Shown: piece after piece, positions 10,567-21,500 of the stretch | How the letters are laid out: every line of letters starts with the position of its first letter | Numbering within the stretch: position 1 is the stretch's first letter | DNA from: Dactylonectria macrodidyma | Lineage: Eukaryota; Ascomycota; Sordariomycetes; Hypocreales; Nectriaceae | DNA length: 64,000 nt | Direction of reading: 5' to 3' | Assembly: GCA_020744425.1 (NCBI GenBank) | Contig: JAGMUV010000034.1 | Location: forward strand, 124,001-188,000 | Position numbers and translations under genes: made by a program | Notes under the pieces: model-generated | Databases searched by the model: none | What the model was told of the DNA's origin: nothing | Seen by the model: only the letters and a program-made list of their open reading frames with translations

Positions 10567-13317
10567 TCATGGGTTGGAGAGGCCCAGCGCGTTGCGAAAC
10601 ACGATAAAACGGTCTTTTGGAAGGGCTTTCGTAAGTCCATCAGCAATTTGTTGCTCGGTTGGGACATATTGGAGCTCAACGTCTCCATCCGAGACCTGCT
10701 CTCGAACGTAATGCCATTGAATGTCAATGTGCTTAGTCCTGGCATGGAACTGTGGATTTTTGGCCATTGCAATTGCCCCTTGATTGTCCCCGTAGAGGAT
10801 AGTTGTTTGAAGGTCTCCATGTTTGTATTGGGCCAGAAGTTCGCGCAGCAACCCTCGTAGCCAGATCGCTTCTTTGGTGCATTGTGTTTGTCCCATGTAC
10901 TCCGCTTCGCAGGATGATAATGCGACCGTTGGTTGTCGTTTGGAGCTCCAACTGATGGCGCCTGTGCCGACGTTGAAGACATAACCAGCCGTTGATCGTC
11001 TGGTGTCGTGGTCGCCAGCCCAGTCTGAGTCGGTGTACCCAACTAACGGTCTGAGTGGTCCGCTGAAAACGAGTTCCAAGTCGATAGTTCCTCGCAAGTA
11101 CCTCATGATGCGCTTGACGGCTTGGACGTGTTCGTTGGTTGGGTTTCCCAGATATCGGCTGCAGAGAGAGACGGCAAATGCGATGTCTGGGCGAGTGCCA
11201 AGCATGGCGTACATAAGTGAACCAATTGCCTTTGCGTACCATAGTTTCGTCGTTTCAGACGATTTGTATTCGTCTGGGACAGGTTGGAATTTTGACGTGT
11301 TCAGGGGAGTTGTGACTGGCTTGCTCTCCCACATGTCAAATTCCCGTAGGACCTTCTCGACATATGCTCGTTGGGAGAGGAAGATGGCCTTGTTGCGTCT
11401 GTCTCTCCGGACGGACATTCCCAGGTAGTACTGACACGGACCAAGGTCAGTCATTTCGAATTTCTTGCTCAAGGCGGCTTTGATTTGGCCGATTTCTTCC
11501 TTATCGGGACCAGCGATTAGGAGATCATCCACGTAGACGGCGACGTAGGTTGTGCCGCGGATGAAGACGCCAACATCGGCGTTGAGTGGTTTGAAGCCGA
11601 CGGTTTCCAGAAAATCAGATAATGTCTGGTACCAGATTCGGGGAGATTGTTTAAGGCCGTAGAGAGCTTTCCGCAGTCGGAAGACTCTGCCTGACTTGTC
11701 GTCGAAACCCTGTGGCTGAGTGACGTAGATTTCTTCTTTGACACCACCGTAAAGGAAGGCAGTTTTGACATCCATTTGTTCCAGTTCAAGGTCCAGGGCC
11801 GCAGCGATAGCGAAGATCATTTTATAGCTCATCGGCTTGACCACGGAGGCAAACGTCTCGTGGTAGTCGATTCCCTCTCTTTGTTCGAAGCCCCTGACGA
11901 CGAAGCGAGCTTTGAATCTGGTAATCTCGCCATCTTTTCCTCGCTTGAGCTTATACACCCATTTGCCTTGGAGAGTATGTTTTCCTGGAGGTAGGTTGAC
12001 TGGTATGAAGGTGCCATTTCTCATTAAGGAGTCGATTTCGTCAATCATGGCTTGCATCCATTGTTCGCTATGAGGCGAGTTCATTGCTTCGGCAAAGGTT
12101 TTGGGTTCGGTCGGTTCAAGGTTGTTGGCGACCATGGCCAGATGAATGGCAATCATGGTGAAACGCCATTGGTTTTGTTGAGCTTCTGGGTCTTGTTGGG
12201 CTAGGACTGTGTATCTTGATGGCATTTGTCCTCGGGTTTCCCGTACTGGAAAGCGTAGTTCGGGATGACGGTCGGCTGCTTCCGTGGCGACTCGGTGTTC
12301 ATCGACTGCACCGTCGGGGCTCTGTGTTCTTTCTGGAGTCCCCAATTCCACATGGATGCTCGGTTCATCTTGATTGGATGGATGGGATTGGTTGGGAGCT
12401 GTCTGTATCTCTTCGTCTATTCTGGTGCTTTCGGTTATAGGTATAGTTGGAAGAGATGGTGTGAGATCCATCCGTTTTGCGTTGGGTTCATCAGTTGGTT
12501 GCTCCGATGCAATTCGTTTTCTCAGCAGGGATTTCTCATCGAACACAACGTTATTCGCAAAGAATATTCTTCCATCATCGTCGACTAAGGTGTAGTTTGT
12601 GCTCCCTTGATAGCCGAGGAGTCGGCAGGGGATTGTCTTGTCGTCCATCTTCTTCCGTTTGGCTGAAGGCATTTTTGCAAAGCCTCGGCTGCCGATAACT
12701 CGGAGATGGGAGAGATCCGGCACTTCCTTGTGCCATGCTTCATAAGGTGTGATTTGGCAACCCGAGACTGGTGAGAGGTTTCGTACATATGCCATGGCTT
12801 TGAGGACGTATGGCCAGAATTTCTTTTCCAGTCCTGAATGAATGAGAGTTGTCGTGAGTTTCTCAAGTAAGATACGGTTTGCAACTTCGGCTACCCCGTT
12901 TTGTTCGTGCTGTTCGGTGGCAGAGAAGATCATCTCAATCATCTTGTTTTCGCAGTAGAGAGTGAGTGTATCAGCTTGGTTTTCTCCCGCCCGATCGAGG
13001 CGAAGGTAACGGCAGCGACGGGTTGGCGTCTCAGCTTGTTCCAGAAGTTTTCGAAAGCAGTTGCCAAATTCGGACTTTTGCCTGATTGGGAAGACCCATG
13101 TCATCTTGGTGAAATCGTCTATGAAGCAGGCCCAGTATCTATGGCCGTCGATGCCTTCGTCTGGGAAGGGGCCAGCGATATCGCCATGAAGGCTCTCCAG
13201 TGGTCTTGTTCCTTTTCGAATGCATCCGCGGTGGGGCTTTTCCTTCATGCGTCCTTTTACGCACGCTTCACAGACGTTGGAGTCAGATAGAGGAGTGATG
13301 CCCGTGGACATCTTCAT
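10567..13317 (-). CDS. Copia pol: integrase, reverse transcriptase, RNase H
   Basis: A 916-codon frame. Near the start, CEAC completes the integrase zinc site whose histidines lie before the UGA. The integrase core follows (LHGDIAGPF, FIDDFTK, and a glutamate in NGVAEVANR). Reverse transcriptase then starts at KWVYKLKRGKDG and has the palm motif YVDDLLIAG. RNase H follows, with YTDSDWAGD, SSCEAEYM, LYGDNQGA and the typical RTKHIDI. All catalytic motifs are present and no frameshift is seen. The frame is exactly in phase with the upstream gag-protease frame: UGA, one CUC codon, then AUG. This part is therefore probably made by readthrough of the UGA, or is the 3' half of a single polyprotein that has just acquired a stop. 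Confidence 0.93.
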   Translation of the reverse strand: MKMSTGITPLSDSNVCEACVKGRMKEKPHRGCIRKGTRPLESLHGDIAGPFPDEGIDGHRYWACFIDDFTKMTWVFPIRQKSEFGNCFRKLLEQAETPTRRCRYLRLDRAGENQADTLTLYCENKMIEMIFSATEQHEQNGVAEVANRILLEKLTTTLIHSGLEKKFWPYVLKAMAYVRNLSPVSGCQITPYEAWHKEVPDLSHLRVIGSRGFAKMPSAKRKKMDDKTIPCRLLGYQGSTNYTLVDDDGRIFFANNVVFDEKSLLRKRIASEQPTDEPNAKRMDLTPSLPTIPITESTRIDEEIQTAPNQSHPSNQDEPSIHVELGTPERTQSPDGAVDEHRVATEAADRHPELRFPVRETRGQMPSRYTVLAQQDPEAQQNQWRFTMIAIHLAMVANNLEPTEPKTFAEAMNSPHSEQWMQAMIDEIDSLMRNGTFIPVNLPPGKHTLQGKWVYKLKRGKDGEITRFKARFVVRGFEQREGIDYHETFASVVKPMSYKMIFAIAAALDLELEQMDVKTAFLYGGVKEEIYVTQPQGFDDKSGRVFRLRKALYGLKQSPRIWYQTLSDFLETVGFKPLNADVGVFIRGTTYVAVYVDDLLIAGPDKEEIGQIKAALSKKFEMTDLGPCQYYLGMSVRRDRRNKAIFLSQRAYVEKVLREFDMWESKPVTTPLNTSKFQPVPDEYKSSETTKLWYAKAIGSLMYAMLGTRPDIAFAVSLCSRYLGNPTNEHVQAVKRIMRYLRGTIDLELVFSGPLRPLVGYTDSDWAGDHDTRRSTAGYVFNVGTGAISWSSKRQPTVALSSCEAEYMGQTQCTKEAIWLRGLLRELLAQYKHGDLQTTILYGDNQGAIAMAKNPQFHARTKHIDIQWHYVREQVSDGDVELQYVPTEQQIADGLTKALPKDRFIVFRNALGLSNP

Positions 13318-13320
13318 GAG

Positions 13321-14772
13321 TCAATGTAAGTTCTGTTCTCCCAAATGGCCGAGCCGGTCATGCCAGATCTGCAGTTTGGGGTCGCTGACGGAGTAGGCGG
13401 CCATAGCAGTGTGCAGTTGTTCGTCATCCTCGTCGATCACATATAGACCGAATTTCCTAGTGGCGCTGAGGATGACTTTACCGTGGTTTGTAATAACGGC
13501 TCGTCCTTTTCGAAATAGAATAGTTGCTCCATCTTCCTCAAGGGCTGAGACTGAGATGAGGTTGCAGTGAGCGCCTGGCACGTAAAGTGCCTTATGAAAG
13601 GTTGTCGTTCCCTTGGCATTGTTCCGTATGGTTTTGAGGGTGTATGTGCCTTGCCCCTCAGGCATAATGGCCGAGCCAGCTATGCCGTTGATGGCAGAGC
13701 CGGTGAATTTCTCGAGTGACGTAAAGTTCTGTCGATGGCAGAACGTGTGGGAGGAGGCGCCACTGTCCAATACGTGAATTCGCCCGAGCAGTTTGGACGG
13801 TTCTGATGCGGCCAGGCCAAACTGGGGTTGAAAGGATAGAAAGGCCGTGTTTAAGAATGCGATAGCGGCAGTGTGATCCTCGTCAGGTTGCAGTGACGAG
13901 GTATTTTCCTTTCTCTTCTCAAGCTTGGCTTCTCGTCGTTCACTCTGAAGTGCTCGTTTTCTCCTGAACTCCTCAAGAAGGTCGGGATGTAAGCTAAAAC
14001 ATCCGGCCTTGGTGTGACCTGGTTTGTTGCAGTGGCCGCATGTCTGCGTCACTCGGTCTTTGCCAGGACCACGCGTTCTAGCCAGCAGAGCTGTTTGTGT
14101 CTTGGCCTTTTCTCGTTGTTGAATGTTCATCTCCTCTTGCTCTGCGGCGGCAAGGGCGATTTCGAATGTGACGGCAGGTTTGGTTACTTCTCCGTTGGAG
14201 CCTCGTTCCGGTAGCAAGTTGTGGTTTTGGTAGAAAGCAGTGAGGAACACTTCGTATTCGGGGCCAAGTCCGGTTAGGAACTTATTGATGAATTGAGGAG
14301 TGCCGATTTTGCATGTCTCGTCTAGTTGCAAGAGTTCAGATTGAGCTTCTCGCAGTCTTTCCGCAAAGTTCATGACTCCCGAGCATTGGTCTAAGGCGAG
14401 GTTGTTGTATCGTCGGTCGAGCTCTTGGAAAACCGCACTCCCCTTTGGTTTGAAGCGCTTTTCAAGCTCCCCGAACATCTCCGTGACGGTCTCCTTGCCC
14501 TTTACCTGCTCCCTGGCGTTGTATCCAAGTCGATTGAGGACTGCTCCGCACGCGCGTTCCTGCTTGGAGAGCCAGTTGTCGATCTTTTCAACGGTCGCGG
14601 CGCTGGTGCCGGTGGGTTTGTCCTTGTTTCGTTTGAACAAGTCTCCATATCCCGACATCGTAAGATGGTCCTTCATTTCTCGGCTCCAGTTGATCCATCC
14701 CGCTGTTGATTCTAGCTTCGGAATGTTGGCTAGGTTGCCAAGTGTTCCTGTCGATTCCTTCGAGGCCGACAT
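13321..14772 (-). CDS. Copia gag and protease
   Basis: A 483-residue frame starting MSASKESTGTLGNL. It contains a UBN2-type Gag with WINWSREMKDHL near the N-terminus, a CCHC zinc knuckle (CGHCNKPGHTKAGC) around the middle, and an aspartic protease active site (VLDSGASSH). It ends in the first half of the GAG-pre-integrase domain (WHDRLGHLGEQNLH), then UGA. In most Ty1/copia elements this domain continues without interruption into the C-x2-C of the integrase finger, and here the continuation is in the same frame after the stop. No other damage is seen. Confidence 0.92.
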   Translation of the reverse strand: MSASKESTGTLGNLANIPKLESTAGWINWSREMKDHLTMSGYGDLFKRNKDKPTGTSAATVEKIDNWLSKQERACGAVLNRLGYNAREQVKGKETVTEMFGELEKRFKPKGSAVFQELDRRYNNLALDQCSGVMNFAERLREAQSELLQLDETCKIGTPQFINKFLTGLGPEYEVFLTAFYQNHNLLPERGSNGEVTKPAVTFEIALAAAEQEEMNIQQREKAKTQTALLARTRGPGKDRVTQTCGHCNKPGHTKAGCFSLHPDLLEEFRRKRALQSERREAKLEKRKENTSSLQPDEDHTAAIAFLNTAFLSFQPQFGLAASEPSKLLGRIHVLDSGASSHTFCHRQNFTSLEKFTGSAINGIAGSAIMPEGQGTYTLKTIRNNAKGTTTFHKALYVPGAHCNLISVSALEEDGATILFRKGRAVITNHGKVILSATRKFGLYVIDEDDEQLHTAMAAYSVSDPKLQIWHDRLGHLGEQNLH

Positions 14773-15516
14773 GCTTGAGGATGGATTCCTTGATGGCTGG
14801 ACGAGAGAATGCGTGAGGCGAGTGTAGGGCAGGTTCAGGTGAATCTTCCCTCTTCAGCCTAGCGATGTCTCTTGCGAGCGCGAGGCTGGAATCCTCGTTG
14901 TCGTCGATGGTATCGGTAACGGATGAGTCGGAGCTCCCACTGGACGTAACGTGGGTTTCTCCTGGTTATCTGAAAACGAGTCGTCGGTGTCAAAGCGGGT
15001 TGCCCAGGACTCAAAACCTAGAAGGAACTACCCGAAGGTACAAGGCCTCCGAGGTCCTTTTCTGTGCAATGTGGTCCTGTGGAATCAGCTGGAATAGCTG
15101 CTTTATCAGCCTGTGGCGATAGGTGGCGATATTCCTGTGGCAAATTCCTTCCTTTCCAGCAGCTTCCAATAGCTTCCTTTTTGCCACATATTCAACGAGA
15201 ATTCAGTAGCAGAATTCAGCGACAGAACATCCGTCAAGGTCAGCGACACGATAAGTAAAAGTTGCTTGTGGAGGAAACAAAGGAAGGTCGGCTTCTAGAG
15301 GGGTCGAGCTCTCAGATTATAGTCGCGTGAGGCCATCGTGAGGTCGAGAAGCGTGCAAAAACAACCGGTTGAGTCCTAAATAGGGCGGCTAGCAGTATTC
15401 AGCTAAAATTCGGGTAAGGTATGATGAGTATCTTTGTCGCAGTGGAAGGAGGCGATTAGACCTCGAGTTATATTGGGAATCATGATTAGGAGGATACTCA
15501 GCTGTATGGTGGCTTT

Positions 15517-15530
15517 CCGGGCTCATAACC
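15517..15530 (-). other. Primer-binding site, half-tRNA initiator Met type
   Basis: Directly next to the 5' LTR the plus strand reads CCGGGCTCATAACC. This is the anticodon-arm sequence of eukaryotic initiator tRNA-Met (GGGCUCAUAACC around the CAU anticodon). The sense strand is therefore complementary to the inside of the tRNA rather than to its CCA end. Drosophila copia and yeast Ty5 prime from such cleaved half-tRNAs. Confidence 0.8.
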
Positions 15531-15672
15531 TGTTGAAATGAGCATGTTATGTTGATTGAAGGAGAAGAAAAACTAGTGCTAACAAGCGGAAGCTATTGAC
15601 AAGAAGACATCCACATCCCCACCACCAATGGATCGGAATAGCTATTGATCCGTTAAACAACGGATCTCAACA
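15531..15672 (-). repeat. 5' LTR of the copia element
   Basis: 142 bp, identical by eye to 9142-9283. As the upstream LTR on the minus strand it should hold the promoter, but I could not single out a TATA box with confidence. Confidence 0.95.
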
Positions 15673-16138
15673 GGGTAGGCTTCAGGGTTGATACCCTGGT
15701 CGCGATCAGATTGTACATTGATGACTTTCTGTGGACCAAGTTATGCAATACTATAATGTCTACATATATATGAGAATGGTTTCTTTCTTCAACATTGCGC
15801 TAGCAGATGCATTCTTTAGGCTCTGTATGTGTAGGTTAGAGGCAGAAAGAACGGCTCAACACGGCGTTCTGTACCAAGAATGGTGACAAATATGAAATCG
15901 GCTGGCACAGGTTCTTCTGTCCATCCTCGGGGTGCGGTTGACATGCTTGATTGCCCCACAATGCCAACGCCCAGCCGCTGGTGCTCCTGGTTCAGGTTCA
16001 ATCCATACTTTCGTGACCCCGGCTAACGATCCTACAGATAATAGCCTGCGTCCCTCACTCTCATAAATAGGCAACTAATAAGAAATAGTAATTTCGACAG
16101 AAAAATGATAGAAATAGAACGGAATTTTATTTTTATTT
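15673..16138. other. Intergenic, right flank of the copia insertion
   Basis: No supported gene. Short minus-strand frames at 15816-16074 have no recognisable motif. The last part, next to the transporter stop, is A/T-rich. Confidence 0.5.
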
Positions 16139-17987
16139 CTATTTCACTTTATTTGTCTCTACGAGGTGACGATATTTGTCAAGACTCCTAACTCGAAGGA
16201 ACTTTCCATATTTTATCATAATAAGAAAAGCAGACGATGTAAGCATTCCAATCAAGGCAGCAGAAATGAAACAGTTCTGGTAGCCGAGAGTGGTTAGCCA
16301 TGGAGTGATGCTAAATCGTATTAGAATGTTAACTTAATGGTGGTACATACGACTCTTACCTATAGCTAACGGCAAATGACATAGTATTCCGGATAAGAAT
16401 AACTGTAACTATAGCATCGCCACTGATTTCATAGTAGCTGTCAATCAGATAATTGATGCTCAAAGTGATGCCCATCGTGGTGGTGAAGGAGAGGCAGCCC
16501 ATAGCGAAGATGAGGCCGAACCAATGAATCTCATGCTGAGCGCCTACGCCCCAGAGGATCAACGAAGCCGGCACCAAGATAACGCATAAGGCAAAAGGCC
16601 AGAGCCGATACTCAGCTTCCATGACGCCATTTTCCCGGCGCGCCAACGTTATGGTCAACCAGTCACTCACTTTGCCAGAGATGAATGACCCAAGGATGGC
16701 TCCAATACAGCAGGACAGGTAGCTAAGGCCAACCATGGATGAACCAAAGTTGTAGGGTTTCCCTGACAGAATAATGGAAGACGTTGCATTCAGGACATTG
16801 AACCAAATCAGGTACGAGCCATATGAGAAGCCCGCGTAGAAAATGACAGGCCAACTCAGGAGTTTCAGGCTTTGGATCGCGCGTTGAGCCATGTTTTGGC
16901 CCGGGGACGGCTGCCAGATCGACATTTTTTGAACAAAGGTCCTCTCGGTCGCGTAAATCTCGCCAAGCTCAGTCAAGCCCTGCTTTTTAAGTGGGACTTT
17001 CCCATCCTGGAGAGATTCTGTAGCTGATGATCGATTCTCCATTCCTGCAGGGGCGATGCGGTTGTAGTTTGTTTCTTCCATGAATAGGAACAGGAAGACG
17101 AAAACTACTGCGAGAAAAATGGCGGGCCAGTAGAATACCCACCTCCATCCCTGATACTCGGCGATAAAGCCGCAGATGACAGGCGCGAAATAGTTGCTTC
17201 CGGCTAGAGTGAAGGCATATATGCCCATATAGGTTCCGCGTTCATGTGTGAAGTACTAATCGTATGAGTCGTGGAATAAATGGATGGAGCACATTGCACG
17301 TACAATATCAGTGACGGAAATCTCTGGCAGCGCCTCGATTGGTGCGATGAAGAACCCTTGCAAAATGCATTTGGCGATCCACTCCCCGTTGCTGGTGATG
17401 TATGCGCTAGACTAGGTGAGCATAAAACTATACCTGTGCATTTAAAGATGTCTACCTCCAAATGCATGTACCCTAGTTCTAGTGAGCTCAACGTTCATAG
17501 GGTATCAAGAGGTGACTCACGATAGCTCCCAGGGTGGAAATCAGATATGCCAGGCGCTTTCCATATCGGAGAGAGAAGGGCTGCCAGAAGAGTAGACCCC
17601 AGCCTAGGAATAGGAACATGTAACCTGTGCCTTCGTTAAGGGTGGCGATAGAAACGCCAGAAGCCGCAGATAGAGGGACGATAACAGAATATACAGTAGA
17701 CACAGCGATTCCAGTGAACCAAGTGTACCTAAGCCTTCCACGTCAGCATAAAACGTTTCTCCGTCTCACGAGAATACGTCTTACAGGCTCTGGCAAATCG
17801 TGGATAGAAGCTTGCGGCGGGGAAACCAGTTAAGTGGATCGTTGGGATCGCTCGAAGGTGCTGGATCAAGCACAATGTCACCACGCGCACTCGAGTGCGC
17901 CGCGTGCATTGAGTGATTAACGTCCACGAGATGGACGGTGCCGGGAATGGCATTCTCATTGGACATACTGTCTGAAGCAGCGTACAT
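16139..17987 (-). CDS. MFS transporter (drug:H+ antiporter-like, Hol1-type)
   Basis: Five exons: 17987-17785, 17728-17521, 17411-17304, 17255-16360 and 16310-16139, with introns of 56, 109, 48 and 49 nt, all GT-AG. The joined frame is 528 residues with no stops. The cytosolic N-terminus carries the DPxDPLNW motif before the first membrane segment. SLRYGKR follows TM2, the central [17 protein letters not shown] motif is rebuilt exactly across intron 3, and the last exon supplies the final helix and a basic tail. This pattern belongs to plasma-membrane MFS exporters and cation/polyamine transporters related to yeast Hol1; substrate unknown. The splice sites were chosen because they restore family motifs. 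There is no neighbouring gene with an obvious shared role. Confidence 0.88.
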
Positions 17988-18582
17988 AGAGAGTTGGAAG
18001 AAAAATATGGAATGACAAGGTCCAGTCAGGGTTGAGCTACTGTAAGGTCTGAGGGATGTTAGGGATGATGCAGGATCTTTAAGAAATTCTCCACTACCTT
18101 TCTACTGATCCCTCAGTAAGAGATCGGAAGGAGCTTGGACTAATTGTCAAATGGTGATACAGTAATTAGTACTGCCCAGTACTGTACTGTAACCTTATCG
18201 CAGTCACCCAATGTTAACTGGTTCCACGTAGACTAATTATGGCGGACAGCCTAAACAAAGGCTAAAATGGCAGACTAACAGCTTCGAGGAAATATGGCTG
18301 TGTCGAAAACCGCTGAAGACTGGAATTGGCGACAGGAATCGTGGTTGTTAGTGTCCTGTAGATTGCTAGTACTGTATAGTACAGGAAGACCGACAATGCG
18401 TGTCTGCACCTGTCAGCTGATTACCAGCATCCAGCCTTGGCAATGTGTAGGAGACCTCTTCATCTGCAGGTTCCACTATGTACTGTACATACTGTACAAT
18501 ACTGTATCAACGTCTTAATGTCGGCGTCACATCTGGGCAACAAAAGAGGAGCGTAAATCTACCTCAACAGCGAAGGTAGTTA
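17988..18582. other. Intergenic, promoter side of the MFS gene
   Basis: Contains several short palindromic runs built from TACTGTA/TACAGTA (about 18172-18192, 18366-18382, 18475-18512). No gene is seen. Confidence 0.5.
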
Positions 18583-18590
18583 CTAACCAT

Positions 18591-21500
18591 CAGTGATCTT
18601 GTTGGACTGGACTAGCATTGGAGTGGATTTGGATGGAGTGGATTTGGCTGGACTGGATTCACAGTTTCAGAAATTTGGACTGGACTGGATTGAGAGGTCT
18701 GGAGCCTCCTGGAGCGCCAATGGACCATTCCTAATTAGGAAAGAAGCGAGCCCGAACTCCACTTTTTGTTTCAAGCACATTGTTCCGCGTGGTGTTGATT
18801 GGTCTCCATGATGCTAAACCCGTCGAGTACCATCTGCAAACCAAGTCAGTAATGCAGCGCGAAGGTGAGACGTCCGTTTGCCTACATAATATGCAGCAGC
18901 ATGAACCCGATAACATGCCCTTCACTATTTGACCAACAAGGTAATTAACGTCCCAGAATGGCCGCACCAACAATCACCCGCTTCTTCTCTCGCTCTTCTA
19001 ATAGATCTTCAGCGTCAGACAATGTTGTTCTCGCTCCAGAATCGATCAACAATAGTCGCGATCCGGATGCCCTGATCCAGCCAGATGAGTTCAAGCTTCA
19101 GGGCGAGCAATATACTCGCTGTTATGTGATCGCAAGAGGCCCTAAATCAACAAAGAAGCGCACGTCGGTGATCTGGCTGTACGGTGAGGATCTACAGTCA
19201 AAGAGAGATCGGAAACGAGTATGGTACTGCTATCTCTGCGAGAAACAGCGTCGTCAACAAGAACTTCCGGCAGTCTCAAATGGCAATTCTACGGCACTTG
19301 ATCATCTCCACCTGAAACATCATATCGACAAGACTACTGGAGAACTCAAGTCCTTTCGAGGAGACTCGGTGGACTCGAGCCAGCCCTCGATATCCGATTA
19401 CCAGGACATGAAATCGATCATCTTCTCCCGCCGCTTAGATCGGTTCAAGGAACTCCTAGTCCGCTGGCTAGTCTGTTGCCATATCGCCTTCTTCCAGATC
19501 GAGAATGACTACTTTCGCGACCTCCTCTTCTATCTATTCCCACCCTTAGCTGATCTCCTTCCAAAGGCAGCATCAACCATTCGCCAGTGGGTGATGAATA
19601 TGTTCGAGGTGAGGAAGGAGAGACTGCGGCAGGATATGCTCGACAGTCGGAGTTCCATTTCGCTCTCCTTCGATCTGTGGACGTCGCCGAACTACCTCGC
19701 AGTGCTTGGAGTAGCAGCACATTTCATCGACAAATCTGGGCTGCGTCGAACTGCTGTCTTGGCGCTACGCGAAGTGGAAGGGGAACACTCAGGGGAGAAC
19801 ATCGCCGATGTCCTGTTGCAAGTCATCAAAGATTACAAGATTACGGACCGAGTTGGCTATTTTATGTCTGATAACGCATCGGCCAACGATGTGTGCGTTG
19901 ACTCTGTACTGCGCGCTGTCTACCCAAGGATGTCAGATAAGCAGCGAAAACGCAGACGCCTCCGGTGCTTCGGGCACATTGTGAATCTCTGCGCGCAGGC
20001 TTTCCTTATCGGAAAGGACGCCGAAAAGGTCTGCAAAGATCTAGACGCTGCGTACAGGGAGGGTGATATGAAGCGAATCCGGGAGCTCTGGCGGAAGCGT
20101 GGCGCCATCGGAAGGCTTCACAATATCATCAAATACATCCGAGCCAGTCCTCAGCGCCGTCAGTTTTTCAGATCAATTGTCTGCGGGGGAGAACTGTCTG
20201 AGTTTGATGGCTTAGAGGTGAGTTTGCGCCCTCCATGAACCCATAGTCAGGACTAATAGTTAGCCTAGCTTATCCAAAGCCAGCAGACACGCTGGAATTC
20301 ATACTTCACCTCGATCGGTAGAGCTCTTAACGTCAAGGAGCGAATTCAAGTCTTCTGTGACCAGTATGAGGCTGGCCAGGGCCAGAAAAGTCTCACCGAA
20401 GACCGCCTGTCTGAGCAGCAGTGGGACGAGCTTGCACACCTTCATGATCAGCTGGAGACGTTCTATGACGGAACCCTCTCTACGGAAGGCAGGCTTTCAA
20501 CACTAGCGGATCACTTTCAGACACTTGACTGGCTACTAAATGAGATCCAGCAGGCCAAGATTAAATTCGAAGAACTCCACAAGGCGGCTGTTCGAAGGAA
20601 CACTGGTCGAGGAGCTGTTGCTGCTGAAGCTGATGACTTCGCATTTCTTGCCGCTTCGGCGGAAGCTTCCTGGCGTAAGGCGGAGGAATACTTCAAGAAA
20701 GCGGATGAGACACCGGCATATTATGCCGCCATTGCGCTGAATCCGACTCTCAAAAACCAGTGGTACATCGAGACTTGGACAGATGAAGAAAAGAAGTCAT
20801 GGATCCCGAGCGTTACGAAGCTTGTTAGGGGGCTCTGGCTAGAAGAGTATCGGGGAAGACATTCTACAGAGCATGCGTCAGTTTCCGCTTCGTTCTGCCC
20901 AACTTTGCCTGCTCCGGTTAGAAAGGAGAAGGCCTTTGTGGCGGTCAAGAGCCATAAACGACTGAAGCTTCGTCACGAGGCCCTGGCAACCGACCCTCCC
21001 GCCGTCGACTTGCTCGATCAGTTCCTTGAAACAGATGTTATCCGGCTTGGTGAGGACGAAACCTTTGACCCTATCAGTTATTGGAACGATCGCTACTATA
21101 CGCAGCCGGATCTAGCACGTATGGCTCTGGATGTTCTGGCCGTTCCATCAATGTCAGACGAGTGCGAGCGGCTATTCAGCAGCGCCAAGATACTGCTTTC
21201 CGACCGGCGGTCGAGGCTTAAGATAGATATCATTGAAGCCAGTGAGTGCCTCCGATCCTGGTTCGGCCCACCTGCACGGAATACTTTTGAGGATATCAAC
21301 ATCGGGAGACTAGAAGGGGAGTCTGATCTGCAGGGGACTCGGCAGGACGGTGAGGGATCTGAAATTAGAATGGGCAATGAGGATCTTCAGACCGTCGATC
21401 AAGATGGTTTTCTGGATGAGGACAATACCACTCAGGAGGGCTTGCGGTAACCAGTGTAATTGATGTCAAATACATACCGCAACAACATTTGAACAAGTAT

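Larger units (their letters stand above)
9142..15672 (-). mobile_element. Complete Ty1/copia LTR retrotransposon
   Basis: A 6,531-bp element is bounded by two 142-bp LTRs that I read as identical. Each begins TGTTGA and ends TCAACA. It is flanked by a 5-bp target duplication GGGTA (9137-9141 and 15673-15677). It is transcribed on the minus strand in the order 5' LTR (right), primer site, about 0.76 kb leader, gag-protease frame, integrase-RT-RNase H frame, about 1.28 kb tail with 81-bp repeats, 3' LTR (left). Integrase preceding RT is the Ty1/copia order. Identical LTRs mean a recent insertion. One UGA interrupts the polyprotein frame. Confidence 0.95.
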
